A stretch of DNA of 64,000 bases from the NCBI GenBank assembly GCA_035582835.1, contig JAYKAV010003143.1, forward strand, positions 681,435 to 745,434, in the 5' to 3' direction. Position numbers and translations under genes: made by a program. The notes beneath the pieces were generated by a model. The model saw nothing but the letters and a program-made list of their open reading frames with translations, had not been told where the DNA came from and made no database searches. Positions 50,128 through 63,110 of this stretch are shown here, piece by piece; positions within the stretch are counted from its first letter, which is position 1; each line of letters begins with the position of its first letter. Source of the DNA: Phoebastria nigripes. Taxonomy: Eukaryota; Chordata; Aves; Procellariiformes; Diomedeidae.

Positions 50128-52233
50128 ACAGAAAGGAAACATGATGTAGGGATGCAAGCTCTTGCTGCTTAGGATATTGACTCTTAGCTGAGGTGGCTTC
50201 TCTTCAATGTTTTGAATTGTACTTCTTTTCTTCAACTCCATCTGTGGCTGCCTGACAATCAGCTGATGTTGACATCCACGCAGAGTAGCAGATAGTGAAA
50301 TTGCTCGTGAGCACCAAGAACCTCTTGAGCAAAGGTCTAGCGATTGGTTTCTTAAGTGATGGGGGTATGTTTTTTTCTCCCAAGAGCTTGTTCATTGGTA
50401 CTGTATCTCCCCATGACGTTTCTCAGGTCACAAGTTATGTGGGTTTTGATTTACCCTTGCACCTCCAGACCTTGTATAAATTGATAAAAGTTCAAGAAGT
50501 GAAAGTTGATTTACTTTATTTTTCCAAGATGTGGTTTTGCTGCTATAATAGGGGAAATGCTGACTTTTTTCTGAGCAGCTCTACTGCAAAGGGTGGTTCT
50601 TCACAGCGCAAAACACTTAGCTTTGCAACCAAGCAGGAATGGCCACAGGAGTCTATCTGCCTGTCATCCAGAACAGTTCCCCATAGTAGAAACTGATACA
50701 GCCAACTGCTTTACCACCAGTGCAGCTCTGGGAAAGATTTCAAAACAAGTCCAAAGGAGAGTTATTTCCTTTCCTACAGAAGTCTTGGTCTAATCCTGGC
50801 CTGAAAATGTGGCCTTTTTCTTATTCAATGTTTCTTAAATGGGTTATTTAAGATTGGCAAAAACTGCCTGCCTGTCTTGCTTGCAGCATTTTTCTTCAAA
50901 TTATCAGTTGCTTTGGCAGTTTTGTACTGTGTAGGAATTAAACTTTTACACAAAGAAAAATTGTTGTTTTGAGTTGGTACTTGCACAAGAAGGTTAATCT
51001 TGTGATATTTCTTCTTTTCTATTTATATCTGTGGAAGGGTGATTCTTGCATCTGTTTTTGACAATTCAGTCTGAATCATCTGGCTTTAAAATATTAGGAC
51101 AATTGAGAAAGATTTACAGTTTTAAATTGCTGTGTTTTTAAAACCAGAAATAATGGAATATGTGACAAGCTTATATAGGAATATTTTTCCAGTTAACTAT
51201 ATAAGCAATTATAGAATAATTTTTTCCAGTTTCTACTAATTTCTAGGGGGTTATCTTTAGTTATTTGTTTTGTCTAACTCGGGAAAGTGTGTGATAATCA
51301 AGCGCAGAAGTTGCTGGTATCAAAGAATCAAACCCCTGTCCCTAACAAGCAGGTCTTGTTACAGTGCACATTCTCTTCCTGCTCCAAAATGACAGTCATG
51401 CACTGAATGACCTTGAAAAATAGCATGTGTAAACAGAAGTCTATGCAGAAGAGCTTTGGTCTTGGATGTCTCCTGCATGTAGTAGGCAATAACAGCTGTA
51501 CAGAGGCACACATTCAGAAATTCTGAATTCTACCCGTGATGTGCAGAAGACAAATGCACTGTTAATTAATCAAATGTACATATGTGTGTTTAACCTGATG
51601 GGGACATGCTACTGATTACAGTTACAGTTGTTGTGACTGCTGTGAGAAATGATTAAAAAAAAAATTAAGAATACAAAAGCAAAAGGCACCAAAGTGAAAT
51701 TAAGCATCTTAGTCCCTTGGTCAGGGGGCTTCCAGCTACCATTTCAGAGCAGGTGGAATAATACTGAAGAGAGTAATTACAGTTAAGCTGTACCTAGAGT
51801 ATTTTACTAAATATGAAACTGAAAGGGAAAGGATGTACAGACCATTTGACTTTTTGGAACTTTCATAATGTGATATAGTACATGCATTTTGCATTCTTTT
51901 GGAGGAAAGAAAAAGGCAGGATTTTACTATTGCATCCAGTTCAAAGGGAGGAGATACAAGCTGGTGGTTGAACGTCTTCAAACTCAGCCAGTGCTGCCTA
52001 GTCTTCCAATAGAAATTTTGCAGCAGAGGTGCCAAGAATACATGCCTGGTCTCTGCGACCCATCACGATGCTTTTTGCATTCAGGATCATGCAGATGTCA
52101 CACAGTTGGTTTACAAGACGACTGTTACACCACCTGTGTACTTCACCATACTCTCCTCTGGCACCAGTTTACAAGGAGAAGCATGTAGCCAAACATCCNT
52201 CAGTAAAGTCACCATAATTACCTTTGAAATTAC

Positions 52234-52263
52234 CTGTCATCGCAGGTCTTTCTGCTATTAAAA
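52234..52263 (-). CDS. 30-base microexon-like segment
   Basis: On the minus strand a very good acceptor (CTTTCCATTTCCTCTTTGCCAG) and the donor GACAG-GTAATT bound exactly 30 bases. The open frame reads FNSRKTCDD. The length keeps frame, as microexons often do. There is no independent support. Confidence 0.13.
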
Positions 52264-53243
52264 CTGGCAAAGAGGAAATGGAAAGCTTGTTAAGTCACCT
52301 CTTTGTTTATTTTAAATATTGTTAAATTACTTCCAGTGTTGCCAAGTAGCACTGGCCCATCCAGTGCCAGTGCCTTTTGAAGGAAGAAAAATTCTCAAAT
52401 CTCCTTGCCCAGATGGAATGTGGGTTGAAACATGTGGCACTAACGGGGAGCTGAAAAGAGCTGTTTGCTGTGTGTGGGTAAAAGGAAGACTTGAGTCTCT
52501 GGGCTTTTAATTCTAGGTCTGTTACCAGCATTACATAGGAAAAGGTAGGCTCAAAACTGAAATGTAGTAACTTAGTCATCCTAACTGTGTAACATGTAAC
52601 CGAGCAGGCAGGGTGTCTCACCCATGTGAAGTCCCAGGGAATTAAAAGCTGCAAAGTAGTTTCTAGAAATCAGTTATTTCCTTTGGAAAAGAAAAAAGGG
52701 AGGAGGAAGAATCTCAGTGTTCCATTGTATCTTGTGGATAGATGACACAGTGATATATGAGACCAGCCCTGCTTTTGCTATTATAAATTCCCAGCAGTCG
52801 CAGGGAACTGGAATGTGCTCTCCGCAGGCAGGCAGTCTGCCCACGCTTGAGGCCATGAAGGATTGGGCCCAGAGTAGTGTTTTTGCTACAGAGCTTCTAC
52901 AGTTCTCTTTTGTCTCAAAATATTTTCTTTACCCAACAAAAAAACTTGTAAATAAAATCTGAGCTGGGCTACAGTGAAAAATGTGCCTTTAAAGATGATC
53001 TGATGACCCCCTTGCTTTAAATTTAAGAAGATGAGAAGACTTTAGGTGTGAAGATTTTGATTGATGATCCAAGGTGTGTGTGAGTAGGGGTAAGTAATAA
53101 AGAACCAGAAAGGAATAAAGGAGGATATTATGAAAAGGAAATTTAAAGGTGAGATCTGGCAGATATGTTGGGAGAGGTGGAAGAAACAGACCTTGGAGAT
53201 GAAGAGGATGGAAGGAAAGGGAAAATGGATTGCGAAGAAAGGA

Positions 53244-53323
53244 AAAATAAGAAAGAAAAAAACAAAACAAAACCNAAACAAACAAACAAACAAACCAAAA
53301 CAAAAAAAACCAAAAAAACCCCC
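53244..53323. repeat. A/C-rich tract containing (AAAC)n
   Basis: AAACAAAC repeats are flanked by A-rich sequence ending in CCCCC. One N lies inside, at about 53,275. Confidence 0.9.
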
Positions 53324-54390
53324 GAAAGGTTCATAGGCTTCTCTGGAACAAGTAGCTTCAATGCAAAATTGAGATACTAACTGCACAGAAACAGTGATGA
53401 CAATATGTGGTATAAGGTACGGAACTGGTATGCTGGAAGTGGAACTGGCTGTTCTGGAAGGGGAGAAGAATGCACACGAAATCGTGAACAGTGATGTTTG
53501 AAGTGAATCACTTCAGAAATCTTGAGTGGGTTATTTGTGTTGTTTCCTTTCTTGTTCAGGGCCCTGTTTTGGGGGGAGTGGTCAGGATTTGATGCTATAG
53601 CCTTTTGTGTGTTTCCCTAAATCCATTGCAGTTTGATGTGGATGGACATAGCTGTAATACAGATGAAGATGTGTACTTAATGTGCTTTCCTTTCTTATTG
53701 GTGCCATGTACATATTATCCTCCCTTTTCCTTTTCACTGTTCTTGTTAGACATCTTATTAATTCTTTTTGGCATGTCAGTAAAGTCTTGTTGAGTTGTTT
53801 ATCTACAGTTTCTAGATGCTTTTGAGTATTGCCATCCCTCCTGCAGGGGTAACTTGTAATCCTTGATAACAGACTTGGAGTTTGGCTGTACTAAGCAGCA
53901 GTAAATAGTTTCATCCTCACTGAGAAATTTAGATTTTCTTGTCTATCCTATTCTCACTATTATTTAAATTTTTTCTATCTTATGTCACTCAAATGTTATT
54001 TTGCTTTATAGGTGCCTCATCAGACTTTTCCTCTGCTTATAGCATTTACAGTTGTCACTGAAGATGGTTAGGTATAGTCTAGTAATGCTGGTGGAGAGCC
54101 TAGGAAAATACAACTTGACTCTAAAATATCTATTTTTTTCTTCTGAAATAAAAAAGATTTAAGGAAGTGGTGAATAATGTAATAAATCATGAGCTATTAA
54201 CGAGACTGTTTTACTGTCAGAATCCCCATTAGACACACATAGCACTAACAGGATTGGTAAATTAGGAACTGTGTAAACTGAGATCCTACTTGCATTCAGT
54301 AGAATAGAAAGATACATGCTGAAGCCAACTTGACATTGGCAATGCATACTGAATCATGTAATAATTATTATACTTAAAGCTCCACGTGGG

Positions 54391-54448
54391 GAAAAAAAAA
54401 AAAAGGAAAAAAATTAAAAACAAACAAACAAAAAAAACAACAAAAAAC
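54391..54448. repeat. A-rich tract with CAAA units
   Basis: Poly(A) interrupted by GG and TT, passing into CAAACAAACAAAA. Confidence 0.85.
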
Positions 54449-54555
54449 ACTAGTTGGGTTAGTCTGTTGTGTAGTGACTGACTGTACTTCAACAGCCCTT
54501 AGCTTAAAAGGAAAGCATGCGGTAAGATGCTTTGCTGTTATTTCAGGCTAATATT

Positions 54556-54889
54556 TCAAGGAGGGATGCGAGCTGGTGGCAGACTAGATCTTGGTAAATC
54601 CTCTTTATTAAATAAAATGTTGGATAGATGTTTTATCTCTTCAGCAAGCTGTCCTTCAAGATCTCCAGGATCTCTGTGGCAGTACTCTTCTGTAGAAGAC
54701 TGTTTGGAGCCAAAGTGCTTGCCTGCCTCATGGGCCTTTGGCTTTGGGAAGCCTAAACTGTTTGGTGTCAAGCCTGGGGACTGCGGGTGATGCAGCAGCA
54801 CCTCCTGGGGAGCAGAGTGTTGCTTCCGCTCCTGTGTCCTTTCATCTTTGATAGCTCCCCTCCTTCCAATGTGTGGTCTCTGAAACCTG
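54556..54889 (-). CDS. Candidate terminal coding exon (110 codons), unidentified
   Basis: On the minus strand the acceptor AGTTTTCTTCGTTGTTACAG is followed by an open frame of 110 codons ending in TGA. It begins RFQRPHIGRRGAIKDE, is rich in K, R, E, Q and H, has a Pro/Gly/Ser middle (HHPQSPGLTPNSLGFPKPK), and ends with a helical stretch (LAEEIKHLSNILFNKEDLP) and PPARIPP. No good donor occurs before the stop, so it reads as a last exon. The upstream exon at 54,994-55,021 joins in phase (AG plus C gives Ser). No transmembrane segment or known domain is seen. No AATAAA is evident soon after the stop; one lies within the frame at about 54,604 (TTTATT on plus). Confidence 0.35.
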
Positions 54890-54993
54890 CTGTAACAACG
54901 AAGAAAACTTGTATAAGCTGAGCAAAATTGGGTTTGGTTTGAACTTTCAGAACTTTTGAAAGAACTTTAAATTATTTAATCTTTATCACTTAC

Positions 54994-55021
54994 CTAGAGG
55001 GTGTGTATCTTAGAAAATCTC
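54994..55021 (-). CDS. 28-base exon joined in phase to the 54.6-kb exon
   Basis: The acceptor TTTGCCCCTGGAATTTCACAG and the excellent donor CTCTAG-GTAAGTGATAAAG bound 28 bases reading DFLRYTPS. The intron that follows (54,993-54,890, 104 bases, GT to AG, with a pyrimidine tract before the AG) leads to the next exon with matching phase. This two-exon module is the best-supported splice structure on the minus strand, but I cannot name the gene. Confidence 0.33.
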
Positions 55022-58000
55022 CTGTGAAATTCCAGGGGCAAATGCTACAGACTTATGTCCCAGTCTTCCACTCACCACTTTGAAAATGAAATCCTAACTT
55101 TGTGTTTTTGTTTTCTTCACAATGTATTGGTCACATTTACTTAGCGTAAGACTAAAATCTAAGTGAAATTTGTTATCAATGGCTATGGCCAGTGGTATGG
55201 AATGCTGTAATCCTTTTGCTATGTAGAGGGATGCATTGTTATGGTGATAGAGCCAGTCTGTGATTTAATCCAGAATTAATTAACGATGACCAATACCACA
55301 AATATTTTCTGTTTCACATACCATTGGAGCAGGTGACTGGTGTGGTCTTGGGAAGAGGGTGAAGAAGGAGGCAATCCTGCCCTTAGTTTCAAGATCTGTA
55401 CCCCCACTGTGCTGACAAATGTTTCTCATCTCCACTCCTCTAGTTTAATGGAACTGTATCGTACAAGGGCAAATGCTCTTAACGTAGGAAATGGAGGACC
55501 ATTTCCCAGGGGCAGGGCTAAGACCTGTGAAGTTCTCCAGCTGATCCACTTCTTGGACTAGGTCCTTGCCCTAAGACAAATAAGACAATGTGTTAGGAAC
55601 AAAGTGGATCGTTTTGATGTAAGGGACGAGATTGGACATAGCAGGTGCTTGCCATGTTGTGTAGAGAATTGTTGGAAGATGCTCAGATACTTCAGTGATG
55701 GAAGGAAAGGATGCCAGATAAAGAACAGCTAGGTGATTTAAAGGCTGTTATGGGGTGAATGGGGCCAGTGTGTAATTTTTCTTTTCATGNAGTCAGTCTG
55801 TGAACAATATTTTCTTGAATATAAAAATCTTAATAAGTAAAGAAATATTTTAGTGCAGTTGTGTGGGATGGAGGAGAAAAGTGAGTAGCCAGCATGTTGG
55901 CAGAAAAAACGGAAAAACTGAGCTATATGTTGATAGAAGGTACAGTCAAATGCTCAAACCACTCACTGTTGGTTTTTTTTTCCCCCCTCTCTCCTTTGAT
56001 TTATTCAATTTTAAGGTGTAAATTTTAGGAACCACACCTTATCTGATGAGATTTATACCTAATATAACTTTGTTTCAAGTCAAATACATAGGTGCATAGC
56101 AGAGGTCAGGAATCTCCCACCTAAATAACTGAGTGGTCTTCCAAGCGAGATCTCCCCTCTGCTGCACATGTTTGTGGTTCCCTTTTTGCATGGTGCTATG
56201 TGGCTAACTCAGTTCAAAAGGAGATCATCAGGGAACAGTGAAGAAGCTTATGTAGCCAAAAAATGATGTATTAAGATAGGGCTAAAAGAAAGGAGAAACA
56301 TGAAAAAGGTGTGAAAGTTCTTGGAAGTTTTAGGAGACTGTTGGGAGAAGTTGAGGATCACAGTCTCTGAGGAATATAAAAGTGGGGGGAAGAGGAAGGA
56401 GTTGCGAGCCACTTAGCCCAGGACTCTACAGAACAGCCAAGAGGTCTGCACCCTGGCCTAAGGACTTGGCATTCAGGTGCCTTCCAGAAGAGCATTGTAC
56501 CGAAAGAAGGATCTGGTCCCTACTGATGACTCTGGGAATTCCATCTTCTCCCCTGTCCTTTCCCACAGATAGAAAATAGAGCTGCTCTTGGTGGGATTGG
56601 GTAGGGCCCCAGCTAGAGCTGTGAACTCCGCAGTGAACAGCTACTAAGAAGGTCCCTGCCCACAGAGCTCTGCACCTGAAATGAAGAATGGGAGAGAAAC
56701 AGAGAAAGAAGGTGAAATGATGTACTGAAACTTGTTCTGGATTTCTGAGAGAGCTGGGAACAGCTCACATTCTTCCCTTCTGGTGGTGCCTGGCCTGCTG
56801 GACTGTGTTGTGTGTTAGGACAGGAGACCTTATTGCACTTATCTGTGTGGGGTGGGGGTGGCAGGCAGTCAGAAGCTGAAGTGACTACCTGGGGCCCTGA
56901 TCTCTGGAGTAGCATGAGGAGTATTAGGCTAAATTAGGTTATAGTGCACGAGTGGCTGTGGGTGGGTGGGAGGAAGAAGAGGGTCTATGGTGTAGTGGCT
57001 GCTCGGAGGTCCCACAAGTCTAACACGAGCTTGTGTTACGGGCTAGTAGCAGAAAATCACAGAGATAGCACAGGGGCTGATGTAATGTTATTAGGCAATC
57101 AGTTGATGATTGCCTAAAGGATCTGTGGGAGAGCGAATGTCTCTGAAGTGTAAGAGACATGCTTGTAGATCCNGGGTAGTAGCACACAGCAGAACATCAT
57201 CCATGTGAGTGCTGGGGTAGGTTTAGGTCTTGCACCTGAAAGTGTGGTTCATGATGGGACAGCTCTGACTATAGTAAAATGTTGGTCCCCATCCTCATGC
57301 TTTGAAAGGCATTGCTTACATTATGGCAGCACTTACTAGGGGCTGCCATATGAGCTCAGTATGGCAACTCCTCAAACCTCCTGTAGGAAATCAGAAGGGC
57401 AGCTCATTCCAAGGGACTGTAATCCCTATTCAGGCACCAGGAAGTGGTTTCTTTAAAAAGTTTTAGTCCAGAAAAATGTACGCTATACTGGGTGGGTTTG
57501 TTGTTATTCTCCACCCTGGATGGACTCTGACTCAGCTGACTGAAGGTGGGATGATGACTGGAAATGTGGGGGGACAGGAGAGGATTTAAGGTTTGATTGT
57601 AACTCCTTCATCCATACTTTCGCTGTCCAATGCAGTATGAAATCCTAATGCTGATCCTCTGTGTTGATGCTTTGATTTGAACAGTAGAAATGTGCATAGT
57701 GTAAAATAGGCATGCCAAGAGCTTTAAACAAATAAAATAACCTGGCTTGTTGTATTGCATATGGGGATGCCTGTTTTCTCATAGCTTGTTTTGTTTCTTG
57801 ATCTCACTGAATGAAGCTAAAAGATAATATGCGGAGGGGTAAGTGAAGTAAGAACACTGGGAAACTGAGCAGAATACGATGATTTTACATGCCTTGCACG
57901 TGGTANTCCTGTTACTGAATTCTGATATGGCAGGAGGGTTTTGGGCTTTTTTGCCTCTCTGGAGGCTGAGATTACTGATGATTTGATCTCATGGGTTCTA

Positions 58001-59693
58001 GTCCCATTGCCCACAATGTCTACAGTTTGGATCATGTGCTACCGTGAACTGCTGGTTACTGCACCCAAGGCAGTGCCTGCAGAGCTCCTTCCAGGTGTAG
58101 TCTGTACCCCTTTGGAGTGAGCTCTCTGCAATTACTCTGTTGCAAGTTGGATTTCATACATCACAAAACGTAAGCCCCGTTGAAGTTACAGTGAGCAACA
58201 GTTTCAGACTTTCTATTGTAGCTATTCTGTTCAAGCGTTTTTTTTACCTTCAAGGAGATGAAGTAGAGTCTGAAGAGTTTTCTGTTCATTAAAANGAAAT
58301 GAATGACTTGATCCTGCTTCCCCTAAGCCAAGTAATATCTCCACTGGAGTTAATAAGAGGTTTTTCTGAGTAGCATGTGAGGATGAAGCTCTCTGTTTGC
58401 AAAAGCATCATTCATCACTTACTGCAATCTGAGGATTAGAGACTGCTGCTATGTACCAGAGTGAAAGTAAATGGATTAACACTTGCTGAGCTTAAAGTTT
58501 TGACCCTAAGTCCTTTAACCTTATTATGCTAAAATACATGCTGTTCTCTTTCCTAATAAATTCAGTAATCCTTGTTTTGTTTTTTTTGTGTGCTCATTGC
58601 ATGGATACATCATCATATTAACTGTGTTATAATAATTCAAATGCCAGTGCTGCTTCTGCTTCATTTAGGTAACAAACATCCCTGTAGAAGAAAGATGCAG
58701 GCTTCTATAATAGCAATACAGAAGAGCACTTTCTGAAGTCATCAGGGCAAGTTGTAATTAATTTAACCAACCATCAAGGTTAACTTCTCTTGGCAAAACT
58801 CTGTGGAAAAGCAATCTGAGGAATATACAGGGAATTAGTGACTTCAGAGATTTTGCCCCAGGGATAAAAATTCTATCATCAGGTGAATGTCTGTGTGCTC
58901 CCCTTCAGTATCCCTATGGGAAAAATATATCCCCATGCTTTAAACTATTAACCTCTCCTCTATTTGTAAAGACCTTGGGTGGCTGAGTTTATAAGAGAAG
59001 AGGGAGCAGTTAGGAAAACAAGCTAAGCTTATTTTTCCAATGTAACAAAAAATTAGAACTGTTGTCTGCAGTTTTACCAAAGGCTCTCATGTGTCTGTTT
59101 ATGTGAGATTCTCCAAACTTATGTGGTTTCAGTTGAACAAAAAAGGACCTGAGATTTTTAGATTTCTGTCAGCCAAAGAATATGTTAGACATCCACAGGG
59201 GCAGGGGAGCAAGCCATGAAAAATAAGCTTCTGTGAGGCTTGGAAGCCTAACATAATTTTTCCCTGTCAGAACCTTTGGGCTGAATTCTGCTTTGACTTG
59301 CACCGAGTAGAATGCCATTGATTTTAGTTAGGATGCTTCTAGTGTAAGCCACATCAGAGTGTGGCCGTGTACTTTCAAGCTGGCAATAAGTTTGAAAATA
59401 CTCAATACTGAAGAAACTGGAGATGCTATGATTTTGAATGTGTGTGTTACTGATACTCCAGGAACTGCTACATTTCATCAAGTCTGCTTAGGGGATAAGA
59501 AAATGAACTCCATTATTTTTAGGAAAATGCCAGATGTTGTCGTAATATGTCACACACTTCTGTCAGTGAAATGTTTTTTATCAACAGTACTAATGTGTGG
59601 TATTATGCTGATGTTGTACAAATAACTAGATGTCAACCTTCATATCCTCAGAAAACTTCTTTTATATCTGTGTGTTTGCTTAGATATTGAAGT

Positions 59694-59697
<4 letters not shown>

Positions 59698-59742
<45 letters not shown>

Positions 59743-59760
59743 NAAAAAACAAAAAAAACA
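59698..59760. repeat. Long poly(A) tract (about 60 bases, one N)
   Basis: Nearly pure A with one N at 59,743, ending in CAAAAAAAACA-type sequence. It could be a retro-tail, but nothing recognisable precedes it. Confidence 0.9.
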
Positions 59761-59934
59761 ATATTCTTTTTAAAAGGAAGTGGAAATAGGGACTTGCCGA
59801 GGAAGCACAGGTTGCAATATTCTCTCTGTTTGAATTAGCAGGGTGAAATACAGAAAACCAGAACAAGGAAGGAAATCCTTTTTGTGAGGAATGAAAGAAC
59901 ATAAGCATGTCTATTCGAAAGTTACTGCTCTGTG

Positions 59935-59952
59935 TATGTACGTACGTACATA
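59935..59952. repeat. 18-bp palindromic GTAC microsatellite
   Basis: TATGTACGTACGTACATA is self-complementary and arises from a short (GTAC)n run. Confidence 0.9.
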
Positions 59953-62104
59953 TGTATATGCACATAGATCTAGATGATTACCAAAATTTAGTATGTAAAC
60001 ACTTTTCCCTTACTCTCATGGTGAGCGAAAACTGCCATCATTGCAATTTCAAATTTATATAAACTTAATCTGATCATTTGAAAGTTTGTAAAATGGGCAT
60101 GTAAGATGCATCAATTTTTCTTTCAGGAGCAAATCGGCCGTAACCTTATAAATGGAACATACGACATTTAGAGCTGCATATATTGTAATACGGGCACATA
60201 GACTATATTTAAATACTCTTGGACACAGAATTATTAAATGATTCATTCTTGCAAAAGAGATTCCACCCTGCCTGTTGCCATTGTTGCTACAACCATTGTG
60301 CTGAGGGTTGCTCTTACACAACTGGCTTTTCTTCTCTTGAGGATTGAGTACTTGCACAGAAAAGTAGTGTTGTTTATTGGGCTAGTCTGGGTGAAAACCT
60401 TCATTTGGAATGACATTTTTGGAAGGTGGTAGTTTGCTGTACTGAGAATTTTTGGTGGGAAACTTGGCATAACCATTACAAATGGCAACGGACTGTTATT
60501 GCTATGGAATTGCCCAAACGGAAGACTTAGTTTTGATCTGAAGAGCTAGATCTGCGAAAATATTTAGATGAAATACTTCTCTTGAAATCACTGGAAATTG
60601 GCTTTGTTCTTTTGTGCAGCTGATCCTAACATAATGGTAGAAAGAAAAGAGGAATTCAGGAGGAGTCAGAAGGAGAACATGGGAAGTGAATTAGTGAAGG
60701 AAGAAAAGCTCAAATCCCTACTTTCCCTGGAACCCTGGCGGCTCTTTGCTATCACAGAACAGTGCTTACTCTGCTACACATTGGATACTTTGTGTATCAT
60801 CTTCTCACTTCTGTCAGATACATTGACTGTGCTGATCTTATTCTCTTGCACTACTTCATGCATGTTCCTGCATGTTGTCACTTGTCTTAAACCTTTTCTG
60901 TAAGATCCTGAGAGCAATGATTAGTCTTTTCTATTTTTAGTTTCTCGTACAGAACCTGAGGCAATGGAGCCTCACTCTGTTAATAGGTCTTCATTGCACC
61001 ACGGAAACANTGCGGGACAACTCCTCCTTTTCCTATTTCTGCCCAAACTTCTGAACATCATGTCCTAGATGATCAATGAATTAAAAAGAATAGAGCTTTT
61101 TGTCCAGCACTAGAGATATAAGTTAATGATCTCAGATGAAAGTTAGGTTTTAGTACAAATTCCAAGATTTGTGGTCTATANCTGAATAGCCAAACCCCAT
61201 TTTAAGGCCCAATTGTAATTTAAGTAGTCCAATCCTGATGACATACTTTTGTGGATAGCAATCATGTTAATGGTTGCTTTCATGAAGTATTTGCATCAAG
61301 GAGAACTCCTCATGTGGGAATTTTGTTTTTCAGAGCCTGTATTGTGAATAAATTATATAGAATTTTCCAAAATAACTTGGTTAGTCATATCTTAGCTAGG
61401 TTATAGGAGAAATACTATTCACTTGGGGGAAAACTAAAAGGATCTCAGAAGTGGAAATCAAGGTAAAGTTAAACCAAGATNGCATTACTAGTTGTTTTTG
61501 GCTTGAAAGTTGTACTTTAAGAAAAACAAGGGAGACACAGCCTTGGAGCTTGCCTAGATAACTGACAAATCTCAGCAAGTGACATTTTGATTTAATTAAA
61601 TCCATATAATTTGAGAAACTTGCTTTGCACTTATCTCCCTTGGAGATGATCTATTTACACTGGATTCCCCTTTAAATTTAATGGAAACCCCCCCACAGAT
61701 TCAAGCTAAACACATACACTCAGGCTAGATGGGCTACTTGCATGTTTTAGGTATTTACAGTGAGGTGCAACTTAGGTGCTCAGGTAGTGTTTTACTTGTG
61801 ATGAAGCCAAGCTTCCTGAATAATGCCAAGAAAGAATTGCAGTTTCATATTTGTTTTCTTTGTTCATTTTTTAGCTTTCCAGAATGCACATTTTAATCCC
61901 TTTGGTATACTTTCAGAGAGCTGCTAAAACATTTGAACTTCAGCTTTTCTTGATTTGCCAGGCCTCACTTAAAAAATAATGTGGTGAGCTCATTGGTGTT
62001 GCTGATTTCTCATCAGCCCATTCCTGACTAAACTCTGGCTGTTCTCTTGCCTTTTTTTTTTTGTGAGGGAGAGATTGTTTTTGTATGTATGTTGGTGGTG
62101 TTTT

Positions 62105-62105
<1 letters not shown>

Positions 62106-62167
<62 letters not shown>
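62106..62167. repeat. Poly(T) tract, 62 T
   Basis: Uninterrupted T run. Its length is unreliable in assembly. The minus-strand lysine-rich frame across it is an artefact. Confidence 0.95.
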
Positions 62168-62980
62168 CTAGTCTGGTTAGTTTTCAATTGTGGTTTCCTT
62201 GTTTCTGCTGTGAAGTTTGTTAGCAATGTTTCATGAAAAACAGTATTGTGATCGAGACTCTTCATGGAGGGCTTATGCATTGCTCCTCTAGTAGCTTGTC
62301 CGCATCCGTATTCATGCTGCAGGTGTGAATGTGTCCGAGCACTAAAGATGCCTGTACCTTAGTAACGCCTGCTGGAGCTTGTCCTTACCTGTTCTCACTT
62401 CTGTCATCTCTTATTACCTTAGGCAGGAAGGGAGTAGCGAGGGGACTGTTCACTCGAGAGAGGATTCCTAAGGAGTCCTGGCTTGAGAACAGTTTTGCAG
62501 GTTCTGCCTTGCTCAGGGTGACCACTGGCACACCAGAGCAGGAAAACCCTAGCTTTCAGACTTCCTTCTCATGGCTGCTCCTTGGCCAGAGCCCTCGATC
62601 CTTGTGCAGATGTCTCCAGTGCTATGTCTCCTCACCTAACACGTAGCAGAAGATCACACAATTTAAATGTTATTCAGGTCTGGGTACGTTCAGTACACTT
62701 ACAGATCCTGCTGTATTTCTTCTGGCTCTTCCTTGGATCTGGCTGCCAACATTATTTTAGACTTCTCTGACAGACTGGAAGATGCTGAGGGAAAGTATGT
62801 AGGGAACATGAGTTCTAGTGGACATTGACCCAAGTGAGACAGCTCATCTTCTCTTGGGAAAATTGTCATGTTTCTGTATGGTGTTGGCAGAGGGAAAGGG
62901 TCTTGAGCTCAGTGTGGGTATCCAGGCCTGCACATTGGAGAGAAGTACTGTTGGGTGAAATGAGGGGGAGGGGGGAGGGA

Positions 62981-63110
62981 AACACAAAACAAAACAAAAC
63001 CAAAACCAANCAAACAAAAACAAAAACCAAACAANCCCCCCCCCAAAAACCCCAACAACAACAAAAAAACCAAAACAAAAAAACAAAAACCAAAAAAACC
63101 ACCACAACCC
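62981..63110. repeat. 130-base A/C-rich tract, (CAAAA)n to (CAA)n with a C9 run
   Basis: CAAAA units pass into CAAAC, then nine C and CAACAA units. Ns occur at about 63,010 and 63,035. The plus strand has essentially no T over the tract. Confidence 0.9.

Larger units (their letters stand above)
37741..52233. other. Long AT-rich stretch with simple repeats only
   Basis: I see no gene or transposon family. Exon-like acceptors occur at several places (for example before 40,190, 42,697 and 43,033) but the frames behind them close quickly or lack donors. Long introns or intergenic DNA is the likely content. Confidence 0.45.

Noticed and set aside
51889..52188. 99-codon plus-strand frame with many Cys and His
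   Set aside because: Cysteines do not form a recognisable finger pattern and no acceptor-donor pair fits. A minus-strand frame overlaps it equally well.
61990..62280. 96-codon lysine-rich frame
   Set aside because: It is a translation of the 62-base poly-T tract on the opposite strand.
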